Source of the DNA: Deltaproteobacteria bacterium
GTDB lineage: Bacteria > UBA10199 > DSSB01
Reading direction: 5' to 3'
Length of the DNA stretch: 5,805 nucleotides
Assembly (NCBI GenBank): GCA_021414045.1
Contig: JAIOPF010000176.1
Span: 1-5,805 of the forward strand
Shown here: in pieces, positions 1-5,805 of the stretch
Layout: every line of letters starts with the position of its first letter
How positions within the stretch are numbered: the stretch's first letter is position 1
Notes under the pieces: generated by a model
Databases searched by the model: none
What the model saw: the letters and a program-made list of their open reading frames with translations, nothing else
What the model was told of the DNA's origin: nothing
Translations under genes and position numbers: made by a program

Positions 1-181
1 CGGAGGAATCCCGCAGCAGGGGGCTGGCGGCGGGGCTGGGATTCGGTGCCGTGGCCACCGTGGCCAACGGGGATTCGGGCAGAGCAGACTCGGCGACCGA
101 GGCAGTCGGAAGCGCAGCTTCGCACCATTGCGGGGAATCAGGGATTTCGAATCGAGGGTCAAGGCAGATGGGATCGGACAT
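1..181 (-). CDS. Start of an unrecognised protein, fourth gene of the B12 operon (partial)
   Basis: Only the first 60 codons are in the window; the gene continues past the left edge. The predicted N-terminus begins MSDPICLDPRFEIPDSPQWC and then becomes rich in Ala, Pro, Ser and Thr. There is no signal peptide or membrane segment in the visible part, so this part looks cytoplasmic or disordered. I do not recognise a family. The start was chosen because AAGGAG lies 7-8 bases upstream of this ATG. An in-frame ATG two codons earlier (187) sits almost on top of the same Shine-Dalgarno sequence and is less likely. That AAGGAG overlaps the TAA stop of the preceding lipoprotein gene, with an 11-base gap, which argues for a real, translationally coupled operon member. 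Being downstream of the riboswitch, it is probably co-regulated by cobalamin. Its function is unknown. Confidence 0.6.
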   Translation of the reverse strand, partial: MSDPICLDPRFEIPDSPQWCEAALPTASVAESALPESPLATVATAPNPSPAASPLLRDSS

Positions 182-192
182 TTTCATTCTCC

Positions 193-1374
193 TTAAATAG
201 AGGAATCTCTTTGATGAATGATGCTGACGGCGTCGAGGTCGAATCCGGCGGAATTGCCTCCGCCGCCTTCGCTCAAGTCGCGAATGCGAATGTAGCGGGC
301 CCAGGCGAGGCCCAAATCATGCAAATCGAAGGCGTCGCCTCCGGCCGCGGCGGGATCCAGCGGATCGATGGAGTTGGTGTCGGCGTTCGCGAGGACGGGA
401 TGCACGCCGGCACAGCCGGGGTACATTTCATCGCGATTGCCGCTCGCGCAAGGGAAGGCGACGAAGTGGGTACCATCCTGGCTGACCGCGACCTCGCCAG
501 GTTCGGCGAAGGGAGCCAAGGGGTTGCCGCCCGCATAGAAGGCGTTTTCGAAGACGATGAAGTCTTTGCCGGGACCGTCGAGAATCGCCGCGGCGGATTT
601 GAGGACGATGGTCCCGCCTTGGCCCAAGGAGAGGACGTCAAAGCCCCCCGTTTGCAAGCCTCCGCCTTTCGGCGCTCCGAGGACGACGTCGGGAAATCGA
701 TCCGAGCCGAAACCCGCATGGGCGCCAGGATCGAACGAGGTCACTTCGTCGACGAAGGGATCGGAGGCGACCGGCGTCGGCAGGGGGGAAGCGCTGGCCA
801 CGGGCGTCGGCGAGGGCAAAGGAGTTGGCGCTGGAGTCGGCGAAGGAAGGGGCGTCGGTAGTGCGGTGGGTGTCGGAGTCGGGATAGGTGCTGGCGTCGG
901 GCTCGCGGTCGCGACCGGAGTTGGTAAAGGGACCGGGCTAGGGCTGGATGACGTGACCGGAGGATTATTTTCCGGATCGGGAGATGGTCGTTGGGCCCCT
1001 ACCGTAACTTGAAGAGTGATGGCTCGCGTTCCCACCTGAGCGCGAATTTGGAAGGTTCCAGTTCGCGATAGGTGTAGCTCTCCAGGGCGGGTGAAGGCTC
1101 CGCGAGTGGTGTCCGAAGAATACCACAAGGCGACTTCTTCTTCTCCGACGCCGCGCAGTTCCAAGGGCACCACTTCTCCGACGTAGACGTCTCGGATTTC
1201 GGTCAAGGCGAGGCTGCCGTTGCGCGGGAAGAAGGCTAGGGCCTCTCCCTCGCCGGACGAAGTCGCGGTGGCAGGTCCACCCGGGGTTGGCGCGGTCAAA
1301 CTTCCGCCGCCGCAAGCGGGGAGAAGGCCGACCAAGAAGATTCCAAGAAGGGAGATTTTATTTCGAAGCGCCAT
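193..1374 (-). CDS. Surface lipoprotein with Ig-like domain, Pro/Thr stalk and BtuH-like C-terminal domain
   Basis: 393 residues. The N-terminus is a lipoprotein signal peptide ending in lipobox LPAC (Cys21), so the protein should be lipidated and anchored in the outer membrane. Residues about 45-126 look like a small Ig-like beta domain. Residues about 128-204 are a low-complexity Pro/Thr/Ser/Ala stalk ([16 protein letters not shown]) that would hold the last domain away from the membrane. The C-terminal domain (about 210-388) carries the run [14 protein letters not shown] at 267-280, then [11 protein letters not shown], two Cys (309, 321) that could form a disulfide, [22 protein letters not shown] and GFDLDAV. 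From memory, Bacteroidota B12 loci encode 'cell surface proteins' with a similar GPG-x-DF-x-V-x-x-NAF signature, the group that includes the cobalamin-binding BtuH. The match is to motif order only, so binding of corrinoid is inferred. It is third in the riboswitch operon, 17 bases after the previous stop, with AAGGAAAG before the ATG. Confidence 0.9.
   Translation of the reverse strand: MALRNKISLLGIFLVGLLPACGGGSLTAPTPGGPATATSSGEGEALAFFPRNGSLALTEIRDVYVGEVVPLELRGVGEEEVALWYSSDTTRGAFTRPGELHLSRTGTFQIRAQVGTRAITLQVTVGAQRPSPDPENNPPVTSSSPSPVPLPTPVATASPTPAPIPTPTPTALPTPLPSPTPAPTPLPSPTPVASASPLPTPVASDPFVDEVTSFDPGAHAGFGSDRFPDVVLGAPKGGGLQTGGFDVLSLGQGGTIVLKSAAAILDGPGKDFIVFENAFYAGGNPLAPFAEPGEVAVSQDGTHFVAFPCASGNRDEMYPGCAGVHPVLANADTNSIDPLDPAAAGGDAFDLHDLGLAWARYIRIRDLSEGGGGNSAGFDLDAVSIIHQRDSSI
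760..984 (-). repeat. Degenerate tandem repeat encoding the Pro/Thr stalk
   Basis: On the plus strand this stretch is a run of imperfect six-base units of the type GGNGTC/GGAGTN. Read on the minus strand it gives alternating Pro with Thr, Ser, Ala or Leu, matching residues about 131-205 of the lipoprotein. The units are diverged rather than identical, so the tract is old or under protein-level selection. Such tracts often vary in unit number between strains and can be misassembled. Confidence 0.6.
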
Positions 1375-1391
1375 ATTCTTTCCTTAAGAAA

Positions 1392-2726
1392 TTAATAAGT
1401 CGTCGCCGTCGAGATCGTTCCCGGAGAACTCGTCAATAAGAAGAGATCCGCGCCGCTGAAATCCGTTCCGGGTTGGCCCGGACGAACCGCCATCGATCCC
1501 GCTCCGGTCACGCCGGGATTGCTCGGAACCGCGAAGTCGAGGGTCTTAGCGAGGACGTTCCGGTTGCTGTTCGTGAGATCGATGCCGTTGACCGCGGAAC
1601 GGTTGAAGCTCGAGACGAAGAGCACTTCACCGCCGAAGGCGATCTCCTGGTCGGTGATGAAATCGTGGGCGTCTCCGGTGAGCTCAATGGGATTTCCCGC
1701 GCCTCGCAGCAGGGTGAAGTTTTTCAGGTCGATCTCGTAGACTTCGCTGAAGGCGGAGCTGCCGATGAAACCGGATTTACCGTCCTCGGTCACGGCCAAG
1801 GGCTGGAAGTTCGCGGCGACCAAGCCGAGATTCAGGCTGCGGGTGATGTTCAAGGTGTTCGGGTCGATTTCGTCCAGCACCGAGGCGGTTTCGGGTTGGG
1901 AATTGCCGGAGACCAGCTCGTTGTCACCGGTGCTGGTGGCGATCAGTTTGCCATTCGCCACCGTCAGGCCGCTGGCGTCGAAGCCGTTCAGGACGATGAA
2001 GGGCGTGGAAGCGGGCGTCAGGAAAGGAGAGGTCTCGTTGATGTCGTAAACTCGGACGATGCCCTGGATGTAAAAGGAGGAGAAACTGGCGTCGAAGCAG
2101 GCGTTGCTCATCGAGACGAAGAGACGGCTGCCGATCACCTTGAGGTCGGCGGCGAAGCTAGGGGAGAAGGGGCCGATGGCGGTGGAGTTTTCATCCCCCG
2201 GCGTGCCGTCGCAGTCTCCGGATCGGGAGTAATCCAGCGCTTGGGTGAGGTTGATCGGCGCGCTCAAGTTGGCCGTCCCAAAGACCACTCCGGTGGTCGG
2301 GTTGAAATAGACCACGCCGCTGCCTCCGAGCATGAAGGCTTGAGTGGGACTGATGATCAGGACGTGATTCGGAAAAGAGGCTTCGGGTGTGCCGCTCAAG
2401 TCGATGGTCTCGAATTGAGTCGACACCTTGAGGGGGTTGCTGTTCAGGTCGATGGGGACGATGCCGGCGGGATTGAAGCTGACCAGAAATCCGGTCGAGT
2501 CCATCCCTTCAACGTCCGGAATTTGAAAATCGGGGGGGAAGTCGCTGCCGATGTTGAAGGCCTGCAGGGCCACCGCCGCGGCGCCGAAGGATTCGGGCGT
2601 GGTCTGGTCGCCGGTGGAGGTGTTATTGTTTCCGTTGCCGGAATTGGTCTGCACATTGCTGGAACCACAGGCGACGAGGGTCGCGAAGGCGAAGAGGATG
2701 GTGATGGGGGAGGCGAGGCGTTTCAT
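1392..2726 (-). CDS. BtuG-like beta-propeller surface lipoprotein
   Basis: 444 residues. The signal peptide ends in lipobox LVAC (Cys20), followed by a Ser/Asn/Gly/Thr-rich tether (about 21-45), typical of an outer-membrane lipoprotein. The rest looks like a beta-propeller: short repeats of the form hydrophobic strand - D/N-x-x-T - hydrophobic strand recur at about 139-148 (VYFNPTTGVV), 222-231 (IVRVYDINE), 284-298 (DEIDPNTLNITRSL), 329-341 (VYEIDLKNFTLL) and 379-386. Cys172 and Cys210 could form a disulfide, and the acidic DCDGTPGDEN loop at 171-180 could bind a metal. In Bacteroidota, BtuG is a seven-bladed propeller lipoprotein that caps BtuB and binds cobalamin very tightly; the gene order here (receptor, then propeller lipoprotein, under a cobalamin riboswitch) is the same. 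A BtuG-like role is therefore inferred from fold and position. The frame extends upstream to 2861, but that segment is the tail of the receptor gene. The ATG at 2726 has AAAGGAG just before it and opens a proper signal peptide. Confidence 0.88.
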   Translation of the reverse strand: MKRLASPITILFAFATLVACGSSNVQTNSGNGNNNTSTGDQTTPESFGAAAVALQAFNIGSDFPPDFQIPDVEGMDSTGFLVSFNPAGIVPIDLNSNPLKVSTQFETIDLSGTPEASFPNHVLIISPTQAFMLGGSGVVYFNPTTGVVFGTANLSAPINLTQALDYSRSGDCDGTPGDENSTAIGPFSPSFAADLKVIGSRLFVSMSNACFDASFSSFYIQGIVRVYDINETSPFLTPASTPFIVLNGFDASGLTVANGKLIATSTGDNELVSGNSQPETASVLDEIDPNTLNITRSLNLGLVAANFQPLAVTEDGKSGFIGSSAFSEVYEIDLKNFTLLRGAGNPIELTGDAHDFITDQEIAFGGEVLFVSSFNRSAVNGIDLTNSNRNVLAKTLDFAVPSNPGVTGAGSMAVRPGQPGTDFSGADLFLLTSSPGTISTATTY

Positions 2727-4377
2727 GGTTTTCTCCTTTAAGTTTTTGTCCCGAAGGACAGGTAGACGCTGGCCCTGGGCAGCGGGAATCCCACCGAGTC
2801 GAAAGTTTGGACGTTGCCGACGTTCTTGCCCTGCAAGGTGAGGAAGTAGCGGTCCTTCCACTTGAAGGTTCCGCCTTGCGAAAATAGCTCAGCTCGCCTT
2901 GCGCCCATCCTTTTTGGAAGACCGCGCCGACGTCGAAGTTGATGGCTTCTTCCTTGAGAAGGTTCGGGTTGCCGCGCAGGAAACCTTGGTCGGGAAAATA
3001 GAGCTCGTTGAAACTTGGGTAACGGAAGGAATTCTCGACATTGCTCTTGAGCGCCACCCAAGAGGCGGGCCGTCCGACGATGCCGAAGTGCAGCGCGACG
3101 TCGCCGCCGAAATCGTTGGCGTGCTCGTAGCGCACCGAAGGATTGAAGAAGAGGTTGCCGTCCAGCAGGTTGATCTCGTCCTGGAAGAAAAGCGCGTTGG
3201 TTCGCCGAGTGTGAGTCCCGGGAAGCGCGGTGCCCGGCAGGGGAGAGGCGCTGCTGAAGTGTTCGTAGCGGAAGTCGTAGAGCAGCGCGAAGTCGTGGGC
3301 ATGGGCGCCGAAATCGCGGTGGTAGGTCCACTTGGGTTTTATCCCCGCTGCTTGGTTGAGATAGGTCACGTCGATGGGCCCGCCCAAGGCGGGCGTGGCG
3401 TCGGTGAAATGACTGCGTTCCATCCGGTAATTGGGAGCGACGCTGAAATCCAGTCCCTTGACGAAGACGTCTTCGCCCTTGAGCTGTACCCCGGCCGCGT
3501 CGCGGAACAGGACTTCATGGCCGTTCAAGGGATTGGCGGGGTAGAGTTGGGTGGTCTCGAACTCGGTGCCGGGCTCGTCGCGCGAGGTGGCGAAGAAGTC
3601 GTTCAGGAAATTCAGTCGCCATTTCTCGCTCAAATCCACTTGCATGCTCGAAAGGAATCCCTCGCTGAAGAAGGAATTGTGAAGGCGCGTGAATTCCTTG
3701 CCCCCGCCGATCTGTCCGCCACCCGCGAATTGGACTCCGGAAGACAGGAAGGGAAAGTCGCCGTCGCTGCTCAAGTGGGTATGGTCGAAGACCAAACCGA
3801 TCTTTCCGAAGCGCTTGGAGAAACCCTCGTGAGTCTGGATGGTGAAGAAGCTGCCCTCGCTGTATTTCAGCTCGAGAGAGTATTTTTTCTGGGCGCGCTT
3901 GGTGACGATGTTGATGACGCCGCCGATGGCGTCACTGCCGAATTGACTGCTGGCGCCGCCGCGCAGGATCTCGACGCGCTCGATGGAACCCAGGGGCAGG
4001 GTGGAGAAGTCCACCGCGCCTCCCTGCGCCGTGTTGATCTTGATTCCGTCGATGAAGACCGAGACTTGCTCGGCGGTGGAACCGCGAATGCTCACGGTGG
4101 AGAGCTGGCCCAGTCCCCCGAAGCTTTGGACGTGGACGCCGACCTGTTGCGAGAGCAGCTCCGGCAGGGTGGTCAATTGGTTGCTGTACTCATCGGGGTG
4201 GATCACCGAGGCGAAGGCCGAGGGTTTTTCGGGGCTCTCGTTGTCGCCTTGGCCTTGGACGATGAGCTCGCCGATTTCGGTGCCGCCCGCCGCGAGGACG
4301 GGTTCGCACCGCGCGGAGGTAAGGCCGAACGAAAGGCAGAGCCCCAGCAGGAGCCATGTGAAAAAAAACGGTTTCAA
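2623..4377 (-). CDS. btuB: BtuB-like TonB-dependent outer-membrane receptor, reading frame disrupted near its 3' end
   Basis: Probable outer-membrane cobalamin/corrinoid transporter. It starts at TTG with GAAGGG five bases upstream, followed by a signal peptide (about 1-24) and a TonB-box-like segment GELIVQGQ (36-43). The plug domain covers about 54-160 and contains LPELLSQQVGVHVQ, STVSIRGS, VSVFIDGIKIN, SIERVEILRGGASSQFGSDA and IGGVINIVTK, all textbook for the family. Beta-barrel strands follow; SFRYPSFNELYFPD and GNPNLLKEEAINFDVG (about 450-493) are the usual late-barrel motifs. Homology stops at about residue 501 (near base 2875), after GELSYFRK. The remaining residues of this open frame, to 2623, are Ser/Arg/Pro-rich and run into the next gene, so they are not genuine. 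The true C-terminus lies in another frame (2738-2880). The intact parts add up to about 545 residues, against roughly 600-650 for BtuB-type receptors, so about 100 barrel residues seem to be missing as well. The gene is either a recent pseudogene or hit by an assembly or sequencing error. Substrate assignment rests on the upstream riboswitch. Confidence 0.85.
   Translation of the reverse strand: MKPFFFTWLLLGLCLSFGLTSARCEPVLAAGGTEIGELIVQGQGDNESPEKPSAFASVIHPDEYSNQLTTLPELLSQQVGVHVQSFGGLGQLSTVSIRGSTAEQVSVFIDGIKINTAQGGAVDFSTLPLGSIERVEILRGGASSQFGSDAIGGVINIVTKRAQKKYSLELKYSEGSFFTIQTHEGFSKRFGKIGLVFDHTHLSSDGDFPFLSSGVQFAGGGQIGGGKEFTRLHNSFFSEGFLSSMQVDLSEKWRLNFLNDFFATSRDEPGTEFETTQLYPANPLNGHEVLFRDAAGVQLKGEDVFVKGLDFSVAPNYRMERSHFTDATPALGGPIDVTYLNQAAGIKPKWTYHRDFGAHAHDFALLYDFRYEHFSSASPLPGTALPGTHTRRTNALFFQDEINLLDGNLFFNPSVRYEHANDFGGDVALHFGIVGRPASWVALKSNVENSFRYPSFNELYFPDQGFLRGNPNLLKEEAINFDVGAVFQKGWAQGELSYFRKAEPSSGRTATSSPCRARTSATSKLSTRWDSRCPGPASTCPSGQKLKGENHETPRLPHHHPLRLRDPRRLWFQQCADQFRQRKQ
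2738..2880 (-). pseudogene. Frame-shifted C-terminal end of the BtuB-like receptor
   Basis: In the frame ending with TAA at 2740-2738, the translation reads FKWKDRYFLTLQGKNVGN followed by VGFPLPRASVYLSFGTKT. This is the final part of a TonB-dependent receptor (penultimate strand, 'N-(L/V)-x-N' turn, 'G-(F/Y)-P-L-P-x-R/A-S' motif and last strand). It is one frame away from the receptor body, which ends at about 2875. The last residue is Thr rather than the aromatic residue usually recognised by the Bam machinery. The TAA stop abuts the AAAGGAG of the next gene, which supports it as the original end of the receptor gene. Confidence 0.75.
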
Positions 4378-4383
4378 GAAACC
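4361..4383 (-). terminator. Possible intrinsic-terminator-like element over the receptor start codon
   Basis: On the minus strand, GGTTT-CTTG-AAACC forms a five-base-pair hairpin followed by G and eight T. This is the layout of a Rho-independent terminator placed just after the cobalamin riboswitch, as expected for a transcriptional switch. The stem is weak (two GC and three AU pairs). The loop holds the TTG start codon, and the U-run encodes the Phe-Phe-Phe of the signal peptide. It could act as a terminator, as a start-codon mask, or be only a by-product of the signal-peptide codons. Confidence 0.35.
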
Positions 4384-4386
4384 CTT

Positions 4387-4406
4387 CTCTCTTTCCGCGA
4401 AGAGAA
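4387..4406 (-). promoter_or_regulatory. Candidate P13-type regulatory hairpin next to the receptor Shine-Dalgarno
   Basis: The minus strand can fold TTCTCTT with AAGAGAG around the loop CGCGGA (seven pairs, one of them G-U), ending flush against the GAAGGG Shine-Dalgarno at 4382-4387. An alternative register pairs into it. In class I cobalamin riboswitches, a hairpin here (P13) pairs its loop with loop L5 of the aptamer. The bases CGGA of this loop could pair with UUCG of the aptamer hairpin loop at 4591-4596 (one G-U pair). That is short, so the assignment is tentative. Confidence 0.35.
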
Positions 4407-4435
4407 CGCCCCTAGGGGCACCGAGGTGAAAATCA

Positions 4436-4629
4436 GCTCATACTCGGGTTTCCTGACTTAGGAGGTCGGCTGCATCGCAACCCGGCTTCGCCTTGCCTTC
4501 CCGTCCCTCCGGAGAGGAGGAACAGTGACTTCAAGCGGCTTGGCCTTTAACTCCATCACAGTGGCGGGACCGTGCCTGAATGGGCTCCGACGAACATCGG
4601 AGCCGCACAGGGCTTCCCTTGGTATGAGC
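4436..4629 (-). promoter_or_regulatory. Cobalamin (adenosylcobalamin-type) riboswitch aptamer
   Basis: A structured RNA leader that binds a cobalamin and normally represses downstream B12-uptake genes when the ligand is abundant. On the minus strand it has the family's conserved blocks in order: AAGGGAA (4614-4620), the B12-box core CCCGCCACTGTGA (4556-4568), GGGAAGGC (4495-4502) and the 3' block AAGTCAGGAAACC (4447-4459). A closing stem P1 forms by perfect eight-base pairing of GCTCATAC (4622-4629) with GTATGAGC (4436-4443). An internal hairpin at 4583-4604 has an eight-base-pair stem and loop TGTTCG, matching an extended P5. The aptamer ends 58 bases before the TTG start of the BtuB-like receptor. 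The block order, core motif and closing stem leave little doubt about the class. Confidence 0.95.
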
Positions 4630-4662
4630 GGGTCCGGAAAGGACCCCAAAGCATCAGTGGTC

Positions 4663-4692
4663 CGGATAGTCGGGCGGCAGCGGCCCTGTCAA
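4663..4692 (-). promoter_or_regulatory. Probable sigma70-type promoter for the riboswitch-controlled operon
   Basis: A perfect -35 box TTGACA (4687-4692) is followed by an 18-base spacer and the weaker -10 box TATCCG (4663-4668). The AT-rich run TTTAAATTT at 4698-4706, just upstream of the -35 box, could serve as an UP element. Transcription would start near 4655, about 25 bases before the first strand of the riboswitch P1 stem, which is where a leader should begin. The bases between this promoter and the divergent one (about 4707-4791) hold nothing I recognise. Confidence 0.5.
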
Positions 4693-4791
4693 GGGGGTTT
4701 AAATTTGAGCGGAAAAGAGCCGGAGAGTCGCCGGGGCGAAGACGCTATTCCAAGGCGGAACGAATTTTGAGGCGCGGGCCATCAATATCTG

Positions 4792-4819
4792 TGGACAGAA
4801 GGGGGAGGCATTTTATAAA
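4792..4819 (+). promoter_or_regulatory. Probable sigma70-type promoter for the divergent propeller gene
   Basis: TGGACA (4792-4797; five of six match TTGACA), a 16-base spacer, then TATAAA (4814-4819; five of six match TATAAT). Transcription would start near 4826, giving a leader of about 36 bases ending in AAAGGAG before the ATG. The riboswitch lies outside this transcript, so the plus-strand gene is not under direct riboswitch control. Confidence 0.5.
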
Positions 4820-4861
4820 CAAGCCCCGCTTCCATACCTACAATTTCAAAGGAGAATCAGC

Positions 4862-5805
4862 ATGAGAAAGAGTTTCGGGGTCTTTGTGCTCGGTGCGTTT
4901 TCATTAGTCGGGGTTAAGGGCGCCAGCGCGGCTCCCAACGGATATGTCTCGACTCCTTTTGCCGACCAGGTGGTGGTGTTCGATACCGCGGACAATTCCA
5001 TCGTGACGACCGTCGGCGTGGGCAAGTTTCCTCGCGGCCTCGCGGTGAGCCCGGATGGCAGCAAGGTTTACGTCGCCAACCAAGGGGACGACACGAATAG
5101 CATCGCGTCTTCCATTTCGGTGATCGACACCGCCAGCAATACCGCCGGAACGCCCATCGAAACTTCCTCGGATGGTTCGGCGCAAACCGAATTCGTGATT
5201 TTTTCCCCGGACGGAAGCAAAGCCTACGCCTCAAACGGAGGGACTGATGAAGTGGTCGTTATGGATACCGCCACAGATTCCATCATCGATAACATACCCA
5301 CCGGTGCCCGTCCTCAAGGACTAGCCGTCAACCATGCCGGGACTCGCCTTTACGCCGCCAACCAGACGGACGGCACCGTCACGGTGATCGACACCAGCAA
5401 CGATCAAGTCGTGACGACGGTGGTGGTTTCTCCCACTGCCGGTTGCAGCCAAGTGCTGGTGACCTTGGACGACAAAAAAATCTATGTTTCCAATGCATTT
5501 GACAATAGCGTCTCGGTGATCGATGCCTCCAATAATACGGTCAGCGGCTCGCCCATTCCTATGGATCCCGCGGGCGTTCCTTATGGACTGCTGCTCACGT
5601 CGGACGGATCCACGGTCGCGGTATTCGAGCATATCGGAAATGCGATCAAAATCATTGATGTGGCTACCGATCAAGTCGTCGACACCGTTCCCATCCCGGG
5701 CACCGACCCCTTTTTGGCCGTGTTCCACCCGACGAGCGGTCTGGCTTATTTTGCCGGGGGACATGTCAATACCATCAATCCGGTGGGCACTGTCCTGGTG
5801 GCGCC
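4862..5805 (+). CDS. Exported YVTN-family beta-propeller protein (partial, runs off right edge)
   Basis: 314 codons are visible with no stop before the window ends. The ATG at 4862 follows AAAGGAG at a good distance. Residues 1-23 form a signal peptide with a likely cleavage after ASA; there is no lipobox Cys, so the mature protein should be periplasmic or secreted. The body is made of about 45-residue YVTN/YncE-type propeller repeats. The inner-strand motif V-x-V-(I/F/M)-D-T/A-x-x-(N/D) recurs near residues 37-51, 84-94, 130-142, 172-186, 216-226 and 262-276. SPDG-S-K-x-Y-(V/A)-(A/S)-N turns occur at 63-73 and 115-125. Six blades are clear and a seventh begins near residue 295. Such propellers are general binding scaffolds, and BtuG is a distant member of the same fold group. 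Its position divergent from a cobalamin-uptake operon suggests a corrinoid-related role, but YVTN proteins occur in many contexts. The ligand is not evident from the sequence. Confidence 0.93.
   Translation, partial: MRKSFGVFVLGAFSLVGVKGASAAPNGYVSTPFADQVVVFDTADNSIVTTVGVGKFPRGLAVSPDGSKVYVANQGDDTNSIASSISVIDTASNTAGTPIETSSDGSAQTEFVIFSPDGSKAYASNGGTDEVVVMDTATDSIIDNIPTGARPQGLAVNHAGTRLYAANQTDGTVTVIDTSNDQVVTTVVVSPTAGCSQVLVTLDDKKIYVSNAFDNSVSVIDASNNTVSGSPIPMDPAGVPYGLLLTSDGSTVAVFEHIGNAIKIIDVATDQVVDTVPIPGTDPFLAVFHPTSGLAYFAGGHVNTINPVGTVLVA

Noticed and set aside
1473..2741. A 422-codon plus-strand open frame opposite the BtuG-like gene
   Set aside because: Composition is that of an antisense shadow, while the minus strand carries a lipobox, a good Shine-Dalgarno and propeller repeats.
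2727..2861. An upstream start that would extend the BtuG-like lipoprotein by 45 residues
   Set aside because: The extension overlaps the receptor's C-terminal coding sequence in another frame and would bury the lipoprotein signal peptide; the ATG at 2726 has its own AAAGGAG.
4408..4419. A perfect 12-base palindrome GCCCCTAGGGGC between aptamer and receptor gene
   Set aside because: As RNA it gives only a four-base-pair stem with a CUAG loop and no U-run; it may be part of the expression platform or a chance site, so no separate function is claimed.
2899..4461. A long plus-strand open frame of 520 codons opposite the receptor gene
   Set aside because: It lies antisense to well-recognised TonB-receptor motifs, also covers the riboswitch 3' end, has Val/Glu/Gly-biased composition typical of GC-rich shadows, and has no family features.
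4458..4649. A 63-codon minus-strand open frame inside the leader
   Set aside because: It lies within the cobalamin riboswitch; conserved RNA blocks explain this sequence.
5321..5764. A 147-codon minus-strand open frame opposite the YVTN propeller gene
   Set aside because: The plus strand has regular propeller repeats throughout; the opposite frame is an Asp/His/Arg-rich shadow of those repeats.

Overview
The window looks like a vitamin B12 (cobalamin/corrinoid) acquisition locus from a GC-rich Gram-negative bacterium. It encodes a TonB-dependent outer-membrane receptor, two lipoproteins with clear lipoboxes and a secreted beta-propeller, so the cell has an outer membrane and TonB-type energy coupling. 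The taxon cannot be fixed from the sequence. GC content, Pro/Thr stalks and general style suggest a deltaproteobacterium-like or candidate-phylum genome, but this is a guess.

Layout: two transcription units diverge from the intergenic region at 4378-4861. The minus-strand unit starts from a probable promoter at 4663-4692. It runs through a cobalamin riboswitch (4436-4629) and a short expression platform (about 4361-4406), then a btuB-like TonB-dependent receptor (TTG start at 4377), a BtuG-like beta-propeller lipoprotein (2726 to 1392), a Pro/Thr-stalk lipoprotein whose C-terminal domain resembles the BtuH-type 'cell surface protein' of Bacteroidota B12 loci (1374 to 193), and the start of a fourth gene (181 to beyond the window edge). 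At each junction the stop codon overlaps or lies within a few bases of the next Shine-Dalgarno sequence, so this is a tight, probably translationally coupled operon. The plus-strand unit has its own promoter (4792-4819) and encodes an exported YVTN-type beta-propeller (4862 to beyond the right edge).

Proposed working model: the surface lipoproteins capture corrinoids and pass them to the TonB-dependent channel, and the riboswitch shuts the operon down when cobalamin is plentiful. The riboswitch is the firmest evidence for the substrate. The binding roles of the lipoproteins are inferred from fold and context.

Main oddities: the receptor gene is disrupted near 2875, where the C-terminal strand lies in another frame and about 100 barrel residues appear to be missing. 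The expression platform runs into the coding sequence, with a small terminator-like hairpin covering the TTG start and its U-tract encoding the Phe run of the signal peptide. A Bacteroidota-like set of B12 surface lipoproteins appears in what looks like a different lineage.
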